Source of the DNA: Acanthamoeba lenticulata
Taxonomy: Eukaryota > Discosea > Longamoebia > Acanthamoebidae
Assembly: GCA_002179805.1 (NCBI GenBank)
Contig: NAVB01000705.1
Span: forward strand, 1 to 23,835
Length of the DNA stretch: 23,835 nt
Direction: 5' to 3'
Shown one piece after another: positions 1-10,000 of this stretch. Positions within the stretch are counted from its first letter, which is position 1. Each line of letters starts with the position of its first letter. A program made the position numbers and the translations under genes. Under the pieces are notes generated by a model that saw nothing but the letters and a program-made list of their open reading frames with translations, was not told where the DNA came from and searched no databases.

Positions 1-79
1 AAATAAAAAACAACAAATGCAATTACCAAAAAAAAAAACTAAAACCAATTTGTGTCTTTTTTAAACTTCAAAAATCGAT

Positions 80-85
80 TTTATT
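80..85 (-). terminator. AATAAA polyadenylation signal of the ubiquitin-like gene
   Basis: AATAAA on the minus strand lies about 22 nt downstream of the TAA stop at 107-109, the usual position for a eukaryotic poly(A) signal. The flanking 1-80 is AT-rich and holds no gene that I can see. Confidence 0.5.
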
Positions 86-106
86 GCAGTGGTGTGAGGC
101 GCTCTC

Positions 107-430
107 TTAGTCGCCTCGAAGCTGCTGCACGAGGTGAAGAGTAGACTCCTTCTGGATGTTGTAGTCTGCCAATGTTCGCCCAACCTCAAGCTGCTTCCCG
201 GCAAAGATAAGGCGTTGCTGGTCTGCGGGCACTCCAACTATATCTTCCAACTGCAGCATGATCATGCCTATCGTGTCTGTATCCTTGACTTCGAGGGTAA
301 TAGCCTGGCCAGTGAGCGTTCGCACGAAGATCTGCATTGTCCGTGTACACCTCGAGTTCTTCTCTTCTTTGTTGTGTTGGTTTCCGTCAGGCAAGTAGAA
401 ATTTATTCCACGAACATGATTAGCCATCAT
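107..430 (-). CDS. Divergent ubiquitin monomer with non-conjugatable C-terminus
   Basis: The last 76 codons (337 to 107) align with ubiquitin without gaps, from [10 protein letters not shown] through [13 protein letters not shown] to STLHLV, and then stop. Ubiquitin is joined to substrates through its final Gly76; here the tail reads QQLRGD, so Gly76 is Asp and Leu71-Arg72 are Gln-Gln. Of the seven chain-forming lysines only K48 and K63 remain (K6R, K11Q, K27M, K29Q, K33I). The Leu8-Ile44-Val70 binding patch is kept. The ATG at 430 gives a 31-residue N-terminal extension of no recognised type; the ATG at 337 would give ubiquitin alone. A GTTCGT at 415 and a GCAG just inside the ubiquitin start could also be spliced, so the N-terminus is uncertain. 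It is a single unit, not a polyubiquitin array. It may act as a free ubiquitin mimic or be a decaying copy; its frame is intact. Confidence 0.85.
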   Translation of the reverse strand: MMANHVRGINFYLPDGNQHNKEEKNSRCTRTMQIFVRTLTGQAITLEVKDTDTIGMIMLQLEDIVGVPADQQRLIFAGKQLEVGRTLADYNIQKESTLHLVQQLRGD

Positions 431-566
431 TTCTTCGTTCGGGGGCACATGAAGAACGTCAAGAAGCTGATTCTTGTTTATTATGAAAGCATAAAAGGTA
501 CATTAATAGCAAAAGGGAGGCGACGCTCTATCGCCTGAGGAGTCTCGTTACGAGCTTAGGTTGGGT

Positions 567-971
567 TTAGAAGTTGAGGTAGTCGGTCCACTTGAAGAGA
601 GCAGCGCTGGACGAGCACGAGTCGCCCCAGCTGGCCCTCCAGGCGAGCGGGATCGGGTTGGGGGCCTGCTTGCAGTCCTCATCGAGAAGGGTGCCAATGG
701 ACTGGCCGCCGCACTCCTGGGTCGAGTAGACGAGGACGCTCTTGCTGGCGCAGTTGACCTGCACCCACTGGTCGCCCAGCTTGTTGCAGCCGTCCTGCAT
801 GAGGCCCGCCGCGCAGCCGCTCTGGCCCTCGCATTCTTGCTTGCTGTACCACGTCGTGAGGGCCAGCTGGCAGGTGGCGCCCTCGACCTTGGCCGGCACA
901 AAGGCCAGTATGACCACCACGGCGATCACGGCCAGGGAAAGGAGCTTCACGAAGAGGGAGTTCATCATCAT
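567..971 (-). CDS. Small secreted cysteine-rich protein
   Basis: An intronless frame of about 135 residues begins at a run of three Met codons (971 to 963). It opens with a strong signal peptide: a Lys and then a long hydrophobic core (LLSLAVIAVVVILAFVP), with likely cleavage near VEG/ATC. The mature part of about 104 residues has eight cysteines, enough for four disulfides. The motifs YSKQECEGQS and YSTQECGGQS show that it contains two related halves, an internal duplication. The frame is open further upstream, but a TATA box at 1075-1080 sits about 105 nt before the Met run, so the upstream Met at 1109 would lie before the transcription start and is not used. I do not recognise the family. 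Export or delivery to a vacuole, cyst wall or surface is inferred from the signal peptide and cysteines only. Confidence 0.8.
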   Translation of the reverse strand: MMMNSLFVKLLSLAVIAVVVILAFVPAKVEGATCQLALTTWYSKQECEGQSGCAAGLMQDGCNKLGDQWVQVNCASKSVLVYSTQECGGQSIGTLLDEDCKQAPNPIPLAWRASWGDSCSSSAALFKWTDYLNF

Positions 972-1074
972 GATGGTTGTTGTTGTGTTGCTAGTAGTAG
1001 TTGCTTGTAGCTGGGGGTTGGCGCGATGCTTGATGGTTTGATTGAATGAAGGATTGGACAAGAAGGGGTCCCTC

Positions 1075-1080
1075 TTTATA
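1075..1080 (-). promoter_or_regulatory. TATA box of the secreted cysteine-rich gene
   Basis: TATAAAGAGG reads on the minus strand from 1080. A start of transcription about 30 nt downstream would give a leader of roughly 75 nt before the Met codons at 971-963. It is the clearest core promoter in the window. Confidence 0.6.
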
Positions 1081-1360
1081 GTCCTGCCCACTACATCACG
1101 GAGCTCCACTCACAGACATTTCACGCGATCGGCCCACACCACCTCAGGCGTCCTCAGCAAGCGGGCGTTGATGGTAGTGAAACCGCACGAAATTTTGCTG
1201 AAGCAGCCATTTTTAAAATTTGTGGCGTTAAAAAAAAGGGAACAATAATGCACAAGCAAATAAGAATTATTGCAAGAAAGTCCAGATAAATAAATATATT
1301 TATGTGTTTTGGACAGTGAATAAATAAATAAAAAAACAAAAACTCGTGGTGACGCAAACA

Positions 1361-3022
1361 TCAGAAGGAGAGGAAGGCGTTGGAGGTGGCGAATGGCCGC
1401 CCGCGCTTGGAGAAGAAGCCCATCAACAGCAGCGCCGACGCGATCGTCACCGTCGTCAACGAGAACCGATGATGCCGCCACCACGACGGCCGCGCGGGCT
1501 TCTCCACTAATCGCACCTCGGCTCTCACGCTGTTTTCTGGCACTTCTGCGCGTGTCGTGGTGATGAGCCTCGCGGAGCCACACGCGCGCGGTTGCAATGC
1601 AACGACATAACATACCGACGATGACGTTGGCAAAGCGCTCGAGGTTGAAGTAGAGGATGTTGGCCATCGAGTTGAAGGGCGCCACGGCCGAGATCGACCG
1701 CGAGTCCGCTCCGTAGGCGCGTTTGGCGTGCCGCACCTGTCGGTAGGTGACGACGTGGACGTTGTCCGGGTTGCTCCGGCCGTGCTCCTCAAACAGCTCC
1801 ACCCAGAGGGACTTGGGCCACATGGAGGCGTGCTTGATGATGCCGCCCTCCTCGAGGCCTTTTGACGTGAAGCGCGCGCAGTTGCCCCGCTCGGCAAGCG
1901 CCATCGGCAGCCACCCTAAAACCCAATTCCAAAATAAATCATTATCTATTTAAAAATAGAAAATGAAAAAAAAAACAGAAAATGCAAATAATGCATAAAA
2001 ATGAAAAATAAAAATAATAAAGTGAAAGAGACGAACCGGCGAGGAAGTTGTAGAGGGGCGAGAAGAGGAGGGAGAACTTGGCGCCCTTCTCCACTTCCTT
2101 CCGCTTGAGGCGCTCGTAGTAGGCGTGCATCTTCAGGATCTGCTCCTCCGGCAGCTCCTCGATCCGCACCGATATCATCGTCCTGCCCGTGAAGATGCGG
2201 TGGTGATGATGACAAGAGGATCAGAACGATCAAGATCAAGAAGTTGATGATGATGAAGTGGTGATGAAGAAGAAGAAGAAGAAAAAGAAACCGGTTGTAG
2301 ACTCCGCCTTGTTCGTTGCCACGGTCGAAACAGGTGCCGTAGAGGTAGTCACTCGGGTCCAGGAAGTTGACCATCTCCTTGTGCGGCTGCCCGACAATGT
2401 TCATCAGCATCTGCTCCCCGCTGGGCAGTGTGTACCGCACCGCCGCGCTGATGCATCAACGCAAACAAACAAACACACGAGCGAGCGAGCGCGTTCAGTT
2501 GACCGCACGCCACACACGCGCGCATAGGGGCAGTGTCTACGAACTGGCCATAAGGGTTGCGCGAGAAGCCGTAGGTAGAGAAGGGGAGCCCAAAGTCGGC
2601 GTAGGGCTCCACAAAGATGTACTCCACCGCTGGCGGCTTGTTGACGCCTGGTGAGTTGAGCCGGTGGCAATGAAGAGGGGAGAGATGAGGGATCAAGGCC
2701 GCCTGGAAAGAACATGGAAAGAGTACCAAGGGCGCGGTCGATTTCGCTCAAAACGGTACTCTTGTTCGAAATCTCGCTTCCTCCTGCACAAATGGTTGGA
2801 AGATGAAAAGGAGAAAGTAGATGTGGAGTCTCAGGCTCAGGAGTGGAGTGTACCATGCGCGCCAAAGTCTTTGGTGATTTTAAATTCCTGGTAGAGATCC
2901 TCGATATACTGCTCCTTGCCGTATCCCTCCTCGAGAACCACAGCGTCCGTGAGATAAACGACGCAAGCGCCCTCGTCGGGCTCTCCTCGTTCATCTTCCA
3001 TTCCATCTGTCGATTTTCTCAT
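1361..3022 (-). CDS. Six-exon conserved-looking protein of unknown function, C-terminal membrane segment
   Basis: Six exons join with every phase kept: 3022-2854, 2647-2518, 2447-2292, 2182-2037, 1915-1616 and 1545-1361, giving 361 residues. All five introns are GT-AG. The N-terminal 55 residues include an acidic stretch and a YLTDAVVLEEGYG segment. The middle carries aromatic, strand-rich motifs (EYIFVEPYADFGLPFSTYG, VRYTLPSGEQMLMNIVGQP). The most conserved-looking stretch is GNCARFTSKGL, followed by SMWPKSLWVELFE and NVHVVTYRQ. Near the end a segment of about 18 hydrophobic residues (LTTVTIASALLLMGF) is flanked by basic residues, so the protein is probably membrane anchored with its bulk on one face. 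The Asn-Cys pair recalls cysteine-peptidase-like families, but I cannot name the family. A second ATG at 3001 could be the start instead. Confidence 0.85.
2267..2290 (+). repeat. AAG-rich microsatellite inside an intron
   Basis: Repeated AAG triplets on the plus strand form a TTC-rich tract on the transcribed minus strand. It lies next to the 5' splice site of the third intron (2291-2183) of the six-exon gene. Confidence 0.7.
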
Positions 3023-3023
3023 G

Positions 3024-3050
3024 TTCGTCCAATTCGTCCAATTCGTCCAA
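3024..3050 (+). repeat. Three tandem 9-bp repeats abutting a start codon
   Basis: TTCGTCCAA occurs three times in a row from 3024. On the minus strand this places three TTGGACGAA units directly before the ATG at 3022 of the six-exon gene, so they should lie in its 5' leader or promoter. Confidence 0.8.
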
Positions 3051-3888
3051 TTCGCTTATTCTAGCCACACTCACTATTCAACAGATGATGGTGCAAGAGA
3101 GCAGGCAGCCCTCTCGTGTGATCTGTTTCTTGCACGCAACGCCAGATACGAAGAAAAACACCGAACGCCGTCTCTCGTGTTGGTATTGCTGTGTGAAGTG
3201 TTTCGTGCACAAATCGTGCTCGTGGGCGCATTAACGTTCATTTCGCTCTGTGCGTTCTCAGCACGACCACCAACCAACGCCTAGGAGCGTCTCCTCGACT
3301 CAAGGTAGTGGCAGTCGTTCCCACCAAGCAAGCCCACGCTCTGGGTCAATAAAACACGAGCGGTGCTTTGTGGGCGTGAGGACACGGTTTTTGGTGAGTT
3401 TGTGGTCAAGGGCTTCAAGCTTGAGGCTGTGGCCGGGTGTATAGAGGGAAGGAGCGGGAGCAGGTCGGCGGCAGACCAACGGACGTCCGGGAGTTTTGTG
3501 CGGCAATCCGGTCTTCCCCGCTGCAGAAGAGCAAGCGGGCTTACGGTTGGGGTTCATTTCACGGACAAGTGTGAAAGGCAATAGCGGCAGACCAACGCGA
3601 GAGAGCCAGACAGTTCGACAGTCAGGCCTGAGAGCGCGTCGACTGAAAGGGGGAGAGAGATGCAGACCGGTGGGTCCTATATTGGCTCGCTTGTCGGGAC
3701 CCCGGGGGGTGGCCTTCATCTCCAGCCCCAAAACAAAGCCAAGGGCCTTCTTGTACTACTCCAATCAATCCACTCATGCTTGAAGCGGTTCGATTTACCC
3801 TCCCTCTCTCTCCTCCTCCTCCTCCTCCTTTTCAATCTTTCGTCGTTTTCGTTCTCTGTGCCCCTTCAATCTCAAAAATCGGCGCAAC
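3051..3888. other. Intergenic region between divergent genes; no gene recognised
   Basis: This stretch separates the minus-strand six-exon gene from the plus-strand LRR kinase and should hold both promoters. Frames of up to about 140 codons exist on both strands, but they have no recognisable motifs and are rich in Arg, Ser and Pro, as expected by chance in GC-rich DNA. A 14-bp word (GCGGCAGACCAACG) is repeated at 3468-3481 and 3584-3597. A CT-rich tract runs from about 3799 to 3833. No convincing TATA box is visible here. Confidence 0.5.
3468..3597 (+). repeat. Pair of 14-bp direct repeats
   Basis: GCGGCAGACCAACG is present at 3468-3481 and again at 3584-3597, 116 bp apart, in the divergent intergenic region. 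It could be a regulatory element pair or a small duplication. Confidence 0.7.
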
Positions 3889-4055
3889 ATGGAGCATTTT
3901 TCCAGTGACTTCCGTCTGGTGAGATTGACGCCACTTGGCGCACGCCATGGCGAATCTCGTGTTCCTCTTTGTTCCTTTCGTATCGAGCGTGCGCTACCAG
4001 ATGCAAACACCAATTGCATGTAATTGATCCTTATAAATCGAATTCATCACGCCAG

Positions 4056-7000
4056 GTGGGATAAGGAGTTCTTCCCGGAGGAAGACGACTCGTTCGCACG
4101 ACAAGTCAAGCTCCTTTCACGCTCTGCCGCGCAGACCAAGCTCGACGCTCTGCTCCAGCTCACTAAGGTCACCCAAACACGCAAAATCATTTATTCTCCA
4201 CGCGTAGTAGGAGAGTCGCTCATTCGTCTGTCTTCTTCTTCTCGTCTCCTCCGTCACTTTCTCCTTCTTCTGTCTGGCATGCAGGTGCTTGAAGGCGTGC
4301 CCTTGTCGGCGCCCAAGGAAGAGTACTTCCGCACCCGCGCAACGCGCCTGCAGAGCCTCCAAAACACACTCGCGGCCGACGATGTACACACTCCATCCAC
4401 TTCCTCCTCCTTCGTGATCGTCTCCATCTTCATTCTCTTCATCATCATCATCATCATCGTCGTCATCGTCATCTTGACACGCGGCGGGCGGGGGCAGGTG
4501 CCCATGCAAGCCACGCTCCGCATCCTGCGTTCGCTGGACTTTGCCATCTGGCAGATCAAGTCCAAGGTCCTCTTCCTGGCCAACGCCTGCACGAGCGTCA
4601 CCTCCACCGTGCGCCTGCGCTCGTTGGCGCTGACCGTCCTCCACATGTCGTCCATCCTCATGGTTTGCCCCCCGTTCCCCTGGCCTTGCTTGTCCTCGCC
4701 GCCGTTCTTTTTCTCCCAACGGCCTGACCCCGCCTCGGCTTGCACGGGCAGGACTACGACGCGCACGTGCGCGAGACGATGGAAAAGATCCAGAACAAGA
4801 GCCATCCCAAGCCTCAGGGCTACGGCCTGCTGGCTCCGCCTGTGGCGTCCGCCGTACCCAGCAGCGACGGTACACTTTGAATTTTTTTATTTTAAATTAT
4901 CTTTTTTTCAAGGATATTAATATTTAATTGTTGACATTGTAGGCTCGTCGGATGGCGAGATGCAATTCGCATCGCCGATCTCGCCCACGTCCCCAACGTC
5001 TCCGACGTCGCCGGTCTCGCCTACGTCGCCCTTGACGCGCGAGTGGCAGCGGACGGAGCTGCGGCCGGCCTCGGCCGAGGACGCTCGCAAGCAGCGCACG
5101 CTCTCGCTCGGCCTTTCGCGCTCGCTGTCGCCCACTACCACCGCCAAGCAGAGCCCCGGCGACATGCAGGCCCTGCGCGAGGAGATCGCCCAGTTCGACC
5201 TGGCCCAGGTCTGACCTCCTCTCCCTGCTCTGCGTGGTTGAGTGTGGAATGCATGGTATGTGTGCCGGACATTGCTGACGACGCGGGGCGGAGGACAGGC
5301 CGACACGGCTGCATCGATGCCCCCACCGTCGAACTTCCCGCCGCCGCCGCGACCACCGGTGCGGCTGAACTCGTCAGCTTCGGCCATTGCTGTCCCGTCG
5401 TCGGCTGCCCCGATGACACCGCTGGTCTCCTCGCCCTCAAGCCCCTCTGCGGCGGCGGGCCGCCTCGGACGCCCACTCCCTGTCCCACCCTCGGCGGGCC
5501 GCGGTCGCGCCTTGCCGCAGCCGACTACCCTCTCGAGCTCGGCGCCGTCGGCCCCGACCTTTCTCCACTCCGCGTCTTCTCCTCTCGCGACCACAACCAC
5601 CTCGTCGTCGTCGTCGTCGTCTTCTTCTTCGTCATCATCATCATCGTCCTCCACATCAGCGATTATGCCATCGTCGCCGACAGTCTCGTCGTCGCCTGGG
5701 CGGCCTGGTGTGAGCGGCCCGCCGCCGGCGCATCGTATCAAGAAGCGGACCAACACGGGCGTCTCCTCGGCCGCCATTCTCGAGCGCATCAACAGCACCA
5801 ACGCGGCCGCGGCGGCGTCTGGCTCGATGTCCTTCACCCCGTCGCGCGGGGGAAACGAGGACTCTGCAGAGTCGTCGTCGACGACGATGGCGACGCCGAT
5901 GTCGCCGCCGCCCGTCGAACGGTCGCCTCTGCGCAAGAGCAAGACGGCCTTGAACAACCTCAAGCGTTCCGTGCCGCCGCCATCGCCGTTCATTGTCTCG
6001 TCCTCACCGCAGAGCGCCGCGGCACCCGCAACTGAAGCGCGGACGGTGTCTTTTAGTGGTACGTTTCCGAAACATTTCGTTATTCGTTTTTTGTTGCTCT
6101 TGAAGCTTCGTTCTTTGTCGACAGCTTATTGTCGCTCTTTGCTCCATTCTTTAGTCGAGGACCAGGCGGCGGCCAAGCAGGTTCAGGCGCAGCTGCGCGA
6201 GGAGGCGGAGGAAGCCGACGACGAACAAACCCCAAGCGAGAAGCTGCCAATTATGAGTCCCGAACGAAACCGCGGCTGGGCGCGGGACAAGCGCAAGTCG
6301 ATCTTCTTGTCCATGTCGATCGACTCACGCATGGAGCTGCCCGACGAGCTCATCATCACCAAGCAGCAGGTGCCCAGCGTCGCCCCGAACCGGCCCGGGC
6401 AGTCCCTGCTGGGCCGGGAGCTTCGTGCGGGCGACCATCTGCATGGGATCGACCTCAACGAGTTCCTCTCCGATGGCGCCGATGGGGACGGCGCCGACGC
6501 CGGGCTCAGTCTGGACTCCAGTCCGTCCTTTATGCAGGCGCGCAGCGGAGCCCAGCCCATTCAAAGCGCTGCTGACGTCAGCAACGCCGCCAATGGCGGT
6601 GGCGCCGACGGCGGCGGCGGCCAGGGCCTGCTGGAGCTGAGCCCGAACCTGACCGAGCGCGAGATCCTCGACCGGATCGACCAGCTCCACTCGGAGAACA
6701 ACAGCGCCAGCAGCGCGGCCGGCTCGACCGAGCTCTCGGGCTACCGGGTGACCGAGGTGCTGCTGATGCCCAAGGGCAGCCTCAACCTGGCCTACCGCGG
6801 CCTGGGCTCGCTGAGCGACGACCTGTTCCAGCTGCCCATGCTCACCAGCCTCGACCTCAAGGGCAACGCCATCACCGTCCTTCCGGCCGAAGTCTCCCGC
6901 CTCGTTTCCCTTCAGTCGCTCGACCTCTCTCGGTTCGTTCTCTCTCGACGTCGTATTTTATGGTAATTATTTGAACAAATACTTATCATTTTAAAATATT

Positions 7001-10000
7001 TATTTGGGCTTTACGCAGGAATCAACTGACGGAGCTGCCCGTGGAGCTGAGCAAGCTCGCCAAGTTGACGCATCTCAAGGCGCATCACAACCACCTAAAA
7101 GCGCTCCCCAAATGGTTTCTTGAGCTTTTTCCTTTATTTATTTATTTGATTTGAATTATCTTCCTGACTCGCCGGTGCAGGATCGGGGAGATGACCCAGT
7201 TGCAGTCGCTCGAGTTGGCCCACAACAAGCTGCGTTCCCTTCCTCCCGAGATCGGTACGTGTCGACATCAAATACTCATCCATTTTTTGAATATTTTATT
7301 CAATTTGTTGTGGATGTCTTCGTTGAACTGCGCAGGAGCGCTGGCGAGCCTGCGCGAGCTGAACCTGATGAAGAACGAGCTCGAGGGCCCGCTGCCGCTG
7401 ACCTTCTCGCAGCTGACGGGGCTCGCCCTGCTCGACCTCTCGGGCAACGGCGGCCTCGGGCCCATCAACCCGATCGTGTTCGCGCCGCTCCAGGCGCTGG
7501 TCACCCTCCGCCTATGGGGCTGCCTGTCGGCCACCGCCTTGGCCGCCCTGCCGCGCAAAAACACCCTCTCCTCTGATGCCATCCCGACCGGTACGTCTCC
7601 TCGTCGTCGTCATCATTGTCGTCGACATCGTTGTCGTTGGCTGTTGTCTTTGTCTTGTGCGCCAACACCGTGCGGGCGCAGTGCGGACGACAGGATTCGA
7701 GGACGAGGCCGGCACGCCGAGAGCCCTCAAGGACAAGGAAAGGGAAAAATCCGAGCGCGCCGGAGGCGGGAGCGGGATCCGACGGCCGCGCGTGCCCAGC
7801 GCCATCTCGAAACCGCTGCTCAAGCCCAAGGAGGTCTTTTCCAAGCAGCGCTCCCTGTCGACTGTCGACGGTACGCGCCTGCGTCACGCGCAAGAGGACG
7901 TCAAGCCTCGAGAGGCTCACCTGCGGACTGGCGGGACAGGGCCCGGCGTGTTGACCCCCCGCGGCGGTGGCGGCGAGGACGGCGCTATGGGGGGCAGCGG
8001 CGGCAGCAACGGCGTGGTGTCGAGGAGCAACCACATCTTTGCGCTGGAGAAGACAATCGCGTTCATGCACGATCTACGCGAGCTCGTGCTGGCCGGCAAC
8101 CGTCTGGCCCAGATCTCGGGGTTCAAGGAGACCTTTTACTCTGGTGCGTCTTTATTTTATTATTTTTTTGCAACTTATATGGTGACGTCATGCTGACGTG
8201 TTGCCTTCTCAGACGGGCTGGGCAAGCTGACCTACCTCAACCTGTCGTCCAACTACCTGACCTTCCTCCCGGCCTCCATCTGCCAGCTCCCCGCGCTCAC
8301 CATGCTCGACATTTCCGTACATATCATGCATTCTTTATTTGTTTTGTTTTTTTAAAAAAATGATTTTTATTTAATATTTTTCATTTCAGCACAACAAGCT
8401 GCAGCTTCTGCCGCCCGAGCTGGCGCGGATGCGACACCTCCGGACGCTGCTTTACGACGATAACCCGCTTGTCTCGCCCGCCGCGAGCGTGCTCAAGTAC
8501 GTCTTTCCTCCCTTTCTTGGTTCTCTGCGGGGAAGAGAGGCTCAGACCGCTCGTGCATTGCGTCCCAGAAGAGGACTTGAGCAGATCAAGGCCCACTTCA
8601 ACGGCCTCCTCCAGGGCAGCGTCTGGGACGCCTACGCCATGCAGCAAATCCAGCGGTTCGTTCTTTACATTCTTCTACTTCGCTTTCATTTTCGTCGCTT
8701 TTCGTTCTTTTTTGAAGCGCTGACACGACGCGTCCGCCTCATGAAGGGCCGGAGTGGAGGACGGCGGGGTGGAGGCCATTCGTGGCATTCTGATCTCGTG
8801 GCCCGGCCGGTTGATCATGTCGCACGCGCTCCACTTTCTCGCCGAGCACAAGCAGAGCCTGGGCAAGCACGCCAAGGAGCGCTACGTGGTGGTCAAGCTG
8901 CGACTCTTCCTGCAGCTCCTCTCGTGCGAGGACCCCGAGGTCACCGGCATGATCCTAGAGCGCCTCCAGAAGTTCATCGGTACCCGCCTTGCCTTCCTCC
9001 AACAACGACACGTCTCTTCTGTGCGTCCTGTGGTGGAGCGCTCACACGATCGTCTGGGTGCAGTCAAGCGACCACAGCTGGTGATCGCCGAGAAGGGCGT
9101 GGGCCCGCTCATCAAGGTCATGAAGGCCAACCTCATCTTCCAGCGGCCACTCCTCGGTACGCGAGGCGCGGAAAGAGCTGTGTTCATCAGCGCCGTTCTT
9201 CTCATCGTCGTCGTGGTCTTGCTCGACGTGCAGAACACACGGCGGCGTGCCTGCTGGCCGAGCTGTGCACGGGCATGTCCATGGCCAGCCGACAGGATCT
9301 CTACCCGAGCGACCACGACGGTACGCCAGCTTCCCCTCTGCTCTCCGTCGACATTGTACTGATGATGGAGGTGTTGGTGATCATGTTGTCGGCGGGCGGG
9401 CGGGCTAGGCCGGGCGAGTCGAGCGCCCTTGTCCATCGATCAGACCGAGGAGCTGGCCAAGGCCCTCGACCAGCTCGAAGTGCCCGCACAGATCTGCCGA
9501 CAGGCGGGTACGCACGCACGACATGCCTGACGATGCTCTCTCTCTCTCGTGTGTATATGGCCTCATCGCCTGGGTACTGCCGGCAGGTCCACAATTTTGG
9601 CAGCACTTCGTGACGATCGCGCGAGGCGACAGCCGACACCTGCCCACCCTGCTGGCCTTCACCTTCTCGGGCATGGCCACCGTCCACAACCACATCCCCC
9701 TCGACGATATCGGTCCGCCTTCTTTCTTTTTTATTTTTATATTTATTTTTATTGCTCATTCTTTTTGTTAAAAAAATAATTTTGCTAATTTAAATTTCTT
9801 TTTGAAAACGTGTAGAATGGGGCGACAAGATCGGAGGCGGAGTGAGCGCCTACGTGTACCGGTGCAAGTGGCAGGGACGGGACGTGGCGGTCAAGAAGTA
9901 CCACATGCAGCTCGTGAGCAAGCAGGAGGTGCTCAACGAGGTGGCCTTCCTGAGCGTGCTCTGCACGCGCGAGGTCCTGCAGTGCCTCGGGGCCCACGTG

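Noticed and set aside
1110..1615. Continuation of the fifth exon of the six-exon gene into an AT-rich frame
   Set aside because: Reading on destroys the conserved pattern. The GTATGT donor at 1615 and the AG at 1546 give a phase-matched final exon with a membrane segment.
3300..3731. Minus-strand frame of 143 codons in the divergent intergenic region
   Set aside because: No motif, Arg/Pro-rich chance composition, and an overlapping open frame on the other strand. No evidence of a gene.
3889..3918. MEHFSSDFRL as first exon of the LRR kinase
   Set aside because: The GTGAG donor is attractive, but the phase does not match the next exon, so it was not joined.
4917..5993. Minus-strand Gly/Asp-rich frame of 358 codons opposite the Ser/Pro-rich exons
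   Set aside because: Poly-Asp and poly-Glu arise from the TCG/TCA serine repeats on the other strand. The plus-strand model is supported by splice phases.
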